Shown: positions 58,956-64,000 of the stretch, in pieces | Layout of the letters: each line of letters starts with the position of its first letter | Numbering within the stretch: position 1 is the stretch's first letter | Assembly: GCF_000247695.1 (NCBI RefSeq) | Contig: NW_004624881.1 | Location: 2,230,173-2,294,172, forward strand | Direction: 5' to 3' | From: Heterocephalus glaber | Lineage: Eukaryota > Chordata > Mammalia > Rodentia > Bathyergidae | DNA length: 64,000 nucleotides | The notes under the pieces: generated by a model | What the model was told of the DNA's origin: nothing | The model's database searches: none | Seen by the model: only the letters and a program-made list of their open reading frames with translations | Position numbers and translations under genes: made by a program

Positions 58956-59057
58956 GAGGATGAATAAGGAAGAGAGACAAAATGTAATGAACATAATATT
59001 AGCTGTGGCTGTTACAAAAAAAACATTACATACTGTGTGGTTTAAAAGCAAATATTT

Positions 59058-59172
59058 TTTTATTTTTTATTTTTTTTGCTTTGTTTTGATATTTTTGGTA
59101 CCAGGGATCGAACTCAAGTCCTTGTGCTTGCTTAGCAAGCTGCAGAACCACTGAGCTAAATCCCCGGGAACC
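59058..59172 (-). mobile_element. tRNA-derived SINE with 13-bp target-site duplication
   Basis: The minus-strand tRNA-like head 'ggggatttagctcagtggtt' (59164 downwards), a B-box region and a T-rich left end (the A tail) are visible. It is flanked by 'aaagcaaatattt' at 59045-59057 and 59173-59185, a perfect match. Same family as 10087-10198. Confidence 0.9.
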
Positions 59173-59319
59173 AAAGCAAATATTTATTTTCTCACAGATA
59201 TGGAGCTTGAAAAATGCTAGATAAAGGTAACATTACAGTTTGATTTACAGCCAGGGTTCTCTTCCAGGTTTGCAGAAGGTTACCCCAACATTTGTTTCTC
59301 TGTGTCTTCATGTCATAAA

Positions 59320-59321
<2 letters not shown>

Positions 59322-59388
<67 letters not shown>

Positions 59389-59414
59389 GGGGGAGAGAGA
59401 GAGACAGAGAAAGA
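59322..59414. repeat. (AT)n(AG)n compound microsatellite
   Basis: About 15 AT units run into a purine-only (GA)n stretch with GG interruptions. Confidence 0.95.
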
Positions 59415-59590
59415 GTGAGCACCACTTCTAAGGCTACAGGCCTGTCAGATGTGGGCTTCATCTGTACTTCTTGTAACATTAGCAACCTCATGAAGGGCCT
59501 CAAATACAGACACATGGTGGTGAGGGCTCCAACATATGAATTGTGGAGGCACAGTGAGGTCCTCTGGAAATGACAATGAAGTGTTTATAT

Positions 59591-60424
59591 AAGCTTGTGA
59601 TGGACAGATGTCCATGTGGGGCAACAGAGCACCATGGAATATCACACAACCATGAAAATGTGCTGTGCTCTAGGTAGTGATGCTGACACTTAGAGTACAA
59701 CACTGTCTGACAGCAAGCCTGGCCCATGCACTGCTAGCAGCTAAGCATAGAAGTCAAAAGCTACTTCCTGCCTCAGGGAACTGTGAACCAAGAGCCACAA
59801 AAGGGGACTCTCCACAGGAGTGTAAGAAGCACATTCTGAATACCAAGGTTTCTTTTAATTAAGCACACTATCATCCAGTTAGATATTTAAATGGACAGGT
59901 GTAAAAAAATTTAAAAAGAAAACATCTAAAGCTGATGGGGCTGTTGTTGAGAGATGCCTGTGGGTCTACTGAGTTCTGGGGAGGTTTTTAAGACAGCAAA
60001 TGTGCTCATCCAAGCAGGACCTGGGGTGAGCTGAGAAGGCAACATCAAACGTGTGCAGTGTGAATGTCCAATAAATATTCAAGGATACAGTATGGCAGGA
60101 GGCTTCTCTGTATACTGAGGCTGGAGCTGTGATCTGAAGGTCACTGTGCCCAGAGACAAGAGAGCTAAAGGGGACGTGTGCACACACTGGTCAGGGGCAC
60201 GTGTCTTCAGCATGCTGCTCAGCACTGCATACCCTCTGCAGTCTCAGTGCTCTGGGTCCCAGCTGGGCACCCTGATTATTTTGTATGGGAGGAAGGGGAC
60301 CTTGAGCAGGCCAGGATGGAAGGGTCCCCTCACAATCAAAAGTCAGGACCTCAGTGTAGCTGAGGCTGAGACACAGGCTGGACTGCAGAATGAAGTCTCC
60401 ATGTGTAACTGGAAGGAGACCAAG
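59591..60424. other. Unassigned
   Basis: No gene, RNA or repeat is recognised. The open frame at 60146-60454 (+) has no family features. Confidence 0.3.
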
Positions 60425-60530
60425 AGAGGGAGGAAAGAGGTGGGGAGGGGATGAAAAAAGAATTGAGATGTGCTACTTCCTTGCACCAACATCTACTCAT
60501 CATGCACTCCAGATATCTACTTATAAAAAA
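60425..60530 (+). mobile_element. Short retroposon 3' end, unnamed family, copy 3
   Basis: Shares 'gatgaaaaaagaattgaga' with 42798 and ends in an A-rich tail ('acttataaaaaaagaagtag'). Confidence 0.4.
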
Positions 60531-61789
60531 AGAAGTAGGACATCTGAAACAGAAAGTGAATCATAGAGCTTGAATATTCATGGCCTACAAAAATTATATC
60601 ATACTGTTATTTTTTTAAATGCCAAAGGACATGAAAAGTCTGACAAGAGACTAGGGTTTAATGAAATGAGAGAGAAGTGAAAACAGCAGATGAGACAGAG
60701 GCACTAGAATGCTGACTTGATGAGGGAACCCATCTTTCACCACTGGAACCTGGTGGTCAACAGAATCCCCTAGGTGACTGAAGATCCCTGATGTCCACCA
60801 GAGGCTGTGAGCCAAGAATCAGTTCCTGATGTGAACTTTGGTTGACACAGATCAATTCTGTATCTCACCTGGCAGCAGAACCAGCAGTGACTCAGCTCCT
60901 GGAGAGGCTGAACTTCAGTGCAAGGGTGGGGGATCTCTTGAGACCACTCCCCAATATCATGGAGCAGGCACCTGCATCACAGGCACTGGAGGACAGGTGT
61001 GAAGGTCCCTCTCATGCACCCCAGCTCCAGGGAAGTGAGCTCCAGGACACGGTACAAATAATTAGATCAAAGAAATAAGTTCTAGTGTCTCCTGTCCATA
61101 GGGGTGCCACAGATTACTGTATGTGTTGTATATTTCTAGGAGATAGAACATTGATGTGAGTGTTTTCACCCCCAATAAATAAGAAGTGTGTGAGGAGGTA
61201 GATGTGCTTGCCCTGCTTGAACATTAAAGATGTAGTAAAACATCACATGGTGTGCAGTTTTCTTGTCAGAAGAAAAAAGATTCAATCATAGCACATACCC
61301 AGAGGAGGCTGAGATTCTGGAAGACCGGGGAGAGGCTGCCCACACCTTTTCTAGTGCCTGGGACACAGACAACCTAAAGCAAGGAAGCCACAAACATGGG
61401 AAACAAACACAGGGGACAAACCACAAACCTAGGGAAGGAGACAGATGCATTTCCCATTTTTAGATTTAAATGTGTACTTTTCAACAACCTAATGAGATTT
61501 ACAAAGACATTGGAGAGTATGACCTATTCAAATGAAAATTAATGGAACCAACAGGAAGAAATCCAGACCAAGAGCTGCTTGAAGATCTACCAGACCAGCA
61601 CTTTCAAACATTGATCTTTAAGGTGCCCAGAGCATTGAAGGAGAGAAGGAGAAAGTCAGAAAATCAAGGTAGAGAATCTGCTCATTCAGGAGGAGCATGG
61701 TCCACACCAACAAATAGAAGGCACCAAACCCACTCTCCAGTGTGTGAACTCCTTGGGGCACATGGCTATAACATTGGTTAATACTTAAG
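60531..61789. other. Unassigned
   Basis: No gene is supported. Short open frames (60842-61078, 61263-61463, 61542-61781) lack domains and are unrelated to neighbours. Confidence 0.3.
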
Positions 61790-62142
61790 CAGCCACAAGA
61801 AGACACTAGGAACGATGATTCATACCTCAATTCATATTGTCTGGGGCCCCCTTTGGGGACTGGCACCCTGCCACACAGTGTCTGGCTCCCAGGCCTTACA
61901 TCAAAATGCTGATAGAACTATGTTGATGAAACCAAGGTCTTACACCAGCATGAGCAGTAGCCAGAGCCCCTTGGACAATGGCTGCTGTGGCCTCTGAGTG
62001 CCTGGATGGCTGGACATGGAGAAGTGAATCTGAGGGAACAAATCCTCTAGGCAGACCTGCACAAGGACAACACTCAGGGGTTCTCTTTCCAAATGAAAGA
62101 TTTATGCTGTGCATACCTGATCATATGTAGGTAGGGTCATGC
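61790..62142 (-). mobile_element. MaLR-like internal sequence, provirus insertion site
   Basis: The sequence around 'gcatgagcagtagccagagc' (61948) and 'gacatggagaagtgaatc' matches 365-450 of MaLR-like element 1 ('tatcagcagtagccaggcc', 'aacatagtgaagtgaat'). The provirus LTR begins at 62143. Confidence 0.55.
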
Positions 62143-62418
62143 TGTGTCCTGACCCGCGGGTAAGTCAACAGAGACCCTAGAGGGGGAGTGAGAATGACAG
62201 GGGACAAGAGACACGAGAGATGGAGACAAGACAGGTTTCTGATCAAATCTCGTTTATTGCAGAAGCTGCTACAGCATATATACCATAGGGCTAGAGGGAA
62301 GGAGCAAGGGGAGGGTACTGGGGCTACTTCCTTGTTGCCAGGTAGACTTGCAACAGGCCCAGACATGCCCGTAAAAGGCACTGAAGAGTTCTAGCAGGGG
62401 GGGGCAAGGCCCCCCACA
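62143..62418 (-). mobile_element. 3' LTR of a gammaretrovirus-like provirus
   Basis: Read on the minus strand it starts TGTGGGGGGCC at 62418 and ends GGACACA at 62143, giving a short TGTG/CACA inverted repeat. It contains a TATA-like 'ggtatatatgc' (about 62284-62274) and an AATAAA at 62258-62253. U3 is only about 140 bp, short for this class, so an internal deletion is possible. The sequence is CpG-rich, unlike the surrounding DNA. The 5' LTR lies outside the window. Confidence 0.8.
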
Positions 62419-62434
62419 GGTCCTCCCTTTAAAA
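62419..62434 (-). promoter_or_regulatory. Polypurine tract of the provirus
   Basis: Minus-strand TTTTAAAGGGAGGACC immediately upstream of the LTR start. This is the position and composition expected for the plus-strand DNA primer. Confidence 0.75.
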
Positions 62435-62687
62435 TTATAACTATAGTAGAAAGGCATCAGGAGAGCCAAGCCTGTGGGGGCTGAGCCTGTCTTGGGTCAG
62501 AGCGACATACGTGTTTGCACCGTGCACCTTACCCGTCATCGGTTAACCAGAGAATCAAGGCTCTGGCACCTGTCCTAGGTGGCGCACAAGGGCTCTCTCA
62601 TTGCATGGCACGCTTGTTCAGTTGCCCGTCATCGGCTTGCCAGCCCACTCACCAGGTGGGGCAAGAACACTTCGCCACGGCAAGGAC
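62435..62687 (-). other. Provirus sequence between env stop and polypurine tract
   Basis: About 250 bp without an open frame. It has two exact copies of CCCGTCATCGG (62532-62542 and 62625-62635, plus-strand reading) 93 bp apart and many CpGs. Confidence 0.6.
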
Positions 62688-63995
62688 CTAATCGATGGTC
62701 CAGCATTTGTCCTGGTCAGCCATTGCCAATCTATGATAGTGGACATGTATGGGTGCTGTTTTTATTGTCTCTATCTGGGCTTTAAGAAAGGCCATGATTT
62801 TGTTGTATATTATAGGCCCCAAAGAAATGAGCAGAAGTAGGCCCAATAAGGGTCCCAGCAAAGGGAGAAGATAAGGGAGGAAACCATTGAGGCCAGTCCA
62901 GAGGGGATTTTGAGCGAATTTTTGTTGTCGTCTGTTTAGATCTTCCTGAAGTTCATGAATTTTTCCCCTGATGATCCCAGATTTATTGGCATAGAAACAG
63001 CAATGTTCTTTTAGGGCTATGCAAATCCCCCCTTGTTCCGCCACGAGGAGGTCCAGGCCCCTTCTATTTTGAACTACCACCTCAGCCAAAGAATCAATCT
63101 GATCTTGTAAATCTGTAAGAGTGTTGGAGAGAGCTTGAGCATCCTTAATCAACTGGTTGGATAATTTGGCATAGGAGTGTAATGCCACTCCGATGCCAGC
63201 GGAGCCAGTGGCAAGGGCGCCAGACACCCCTAGCCTCACGAGCAAGGGGACCAGTGAGATGGCCCTTTTATGTTGCCCAGCGATATAGTCAAAGCTGGGC
63301 AAGGGCACTGGCTCATCTCCAGGAATGAGGGCAATGTCCGGGAGGACAGTCTCCACCACGCACAGCCCAGTCCAATTAGTGGGGAGGGAGGTGAACGCCA
63401 AGCTCCCTTCACAAACAAGCACGTGACCCAGGGCAGGGCAAATGGCGGCAGAGCCACTAAGCGTTACAGAGCAGAGAGAGAAATTTTGGACTCCGACAGG
63501 TATATTGAAGCTATCGTTGTGGCCCGAACTTAGATAACAAACTGAGGCATTGAACTGTACTGGCTGGACCCTGAAGGGCAGAGAAAAACTGCAATTGTAA
63601 CTAGAGCTGTTGGCATAGTCAGTTTGGTCGACAACTGGCAAGGTGAGAGGCAGGGGTGTGCCAAGGGTCAAGCATAGCCAACAATCCGCAGCAAAGGCTG
63701 GTTTGAATGTATTGATCAGTTGATAAGTGGCCTCTAAGACACTCAGGGTTTGGACATCAGGGTCTGGGCCTTGAGGTTTGGGAAGGGCCAGTGGATGATA
63801 ATTTAGGGAGGGGTACATCTCTTGGATGATAGTTTGGAGCTGTTTTTGTACTCGCTCTTCCCTGAGCTGATCTGAAGGCCCACCACCATCAGATATATGA
63901 ATTGGGGCCTGTGGCGGCCAGCAGACATCTTTGCCGGGACTGCCGCTGCAAGAGGCTTGGCCAAATTTAGGATATCCAGTGGGACTGGAAAAGTC
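62688..63995 (-). pseudogene. Retroviral env (gammaretrovirus-type), 5' end outside window
   Basis: Env is the two-subunit virion glycoprotein that binds a host receptor and drives membrane fusion. The frame is open for 435 codons ending at 62688; the first ATG in it (63818) is internal, not the true start. Numbering from that Met: the surface-subunit CXXC isomerase motif 'CWLC' is at 46-49; a basic cleavage-like 'QHKR' at 182-185 lacks the arginine of a full furin site; a hydrophobic Gly/Ala-rich fusion peptide spans about 186-212; 'VQNRRGLDLL' at 249-258 begins the immunosuppressive-type segment; CX6CC is at 266-274; a membrane span at about 312-340; and a ~36-residue tail. Seven N-glycosylation sequons are visible. 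The transmembrane subunit resembles the type-D interference/RD114-like group. An in-frame TGA lies at 63998-63996, just upstream, so the gene is called broken or at least unproven. Signal peptide and receptor-binding region are not in view. Confidence 0.85.
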
Positions 63996-64000
63996 TCAGT

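Larger units (their letters stand above)
58960..59590 (-). mobile_element. MLT1/MST-type MaLR LTR, minus strand, with SINE and microsatellite inside
   Basis: The landmarks are those of a MaLR LTR read backwards: 'catactgtgtggtttaaaag', 'tttattttctcacagatatg', 'aaggctacaggcctgtcaga' and 'cacatggtggtgagggctcc'. A SINE (59058-59172) and a (TA)n(GA)n repeat (59322-59414) interrupt it. It is a different and older LTR type than the one at 12949-13398. Confidence 0.6.

Noticed and set aside
1..64000. CRISPR arrays, operons, bacterial mobile elements
   Set aside because: Nothing of the kind; all repeats are eukaryotic retroelements, a DNA transposon or microsatellites.

Overview
The window is intergenic mammalian DNA from an olfactory-receptor (OR) neighbourhood that has been heavily rebuilt by retroelements. 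A rodent is the best guess. Dimeric SINEs with a 7SL-like left half and a tRNA/ID-like right half (3861-4045, 44746-44950, 31385-31590 reversed) resemble the B1-dID type known from squirrel-, dormouse- and beaver-related rodents. Monomeric tRNA-derived SINEs and one well-sampled L1 lineage with G-rich 3' UTRs fit the same picture. Species cannot be resolved by eye. A 100-base N run (5013-5112) marks an assembly gap. There are no bacterial genes, operons or CRISPR arrays, and I see no convincing intact host protein-coding gene.

Layout. 1-4580: an ERVL-MaLR-like element on the minus strand, split by a 5'-truncated L1 and a SINE. 4600-5800: old L1 with the gap. 5940-10330 (block A): first copy of a local duplicated block, ending in old L1. 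10590-13398: a nearly complete MaLR-like element whose 3' LTR is split by a second LTR in the opposite orientation. 13400-19780: remnant of the block, old L1, a hAT-like fragment and an AT-rich desert. 19783-20987: a decayed retroviral gag-like region. 22120-23027: OR pseudogene 1. 23240-31590: old L1, LTRs, block B, a ~540-bp tandem duplication and a SINE. 31700-38640: block C, interrupted by nested L1s at 33384-34915. 39701-39887: a small inverted-repeat DNA transposon. 39905-40912: OR pseudogene 2. 41157-56690: about 15 kb of stacked L1 copies around an unassigned ~3.4 kb stretch. 56690-58950: block D. 58960-59590: a MaLR-type LTR. 61790 to the end: MaLR internal sequence carrying the 3' part of a gammaretrovirus-like provirus (LTR, polypurine tract, long env reading frame) on the minus strand.

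The two OR pseudogenes are paralogues, and diverged block copies (A, B, C, D) recur around them. This is the usual picture of an OR cluster growing by local duplication, with copies decaying while retrotransposons fill the gaps. The most interesting single items are: (i) a Tigger/pogo-like MITE lying exactly between the splice acceptor and start codon of OR pseudogene 2; (ii) a CpG-rich provirus with 435 open env codons; (iii) an L1 with a tandemly doubled 3' UTR; (iv) a gag-like start followed by an unidentified Pro/Ala-rich reading frame. I found no evidence for a wholly new biological system. All homology statements are by eye, without database searches.
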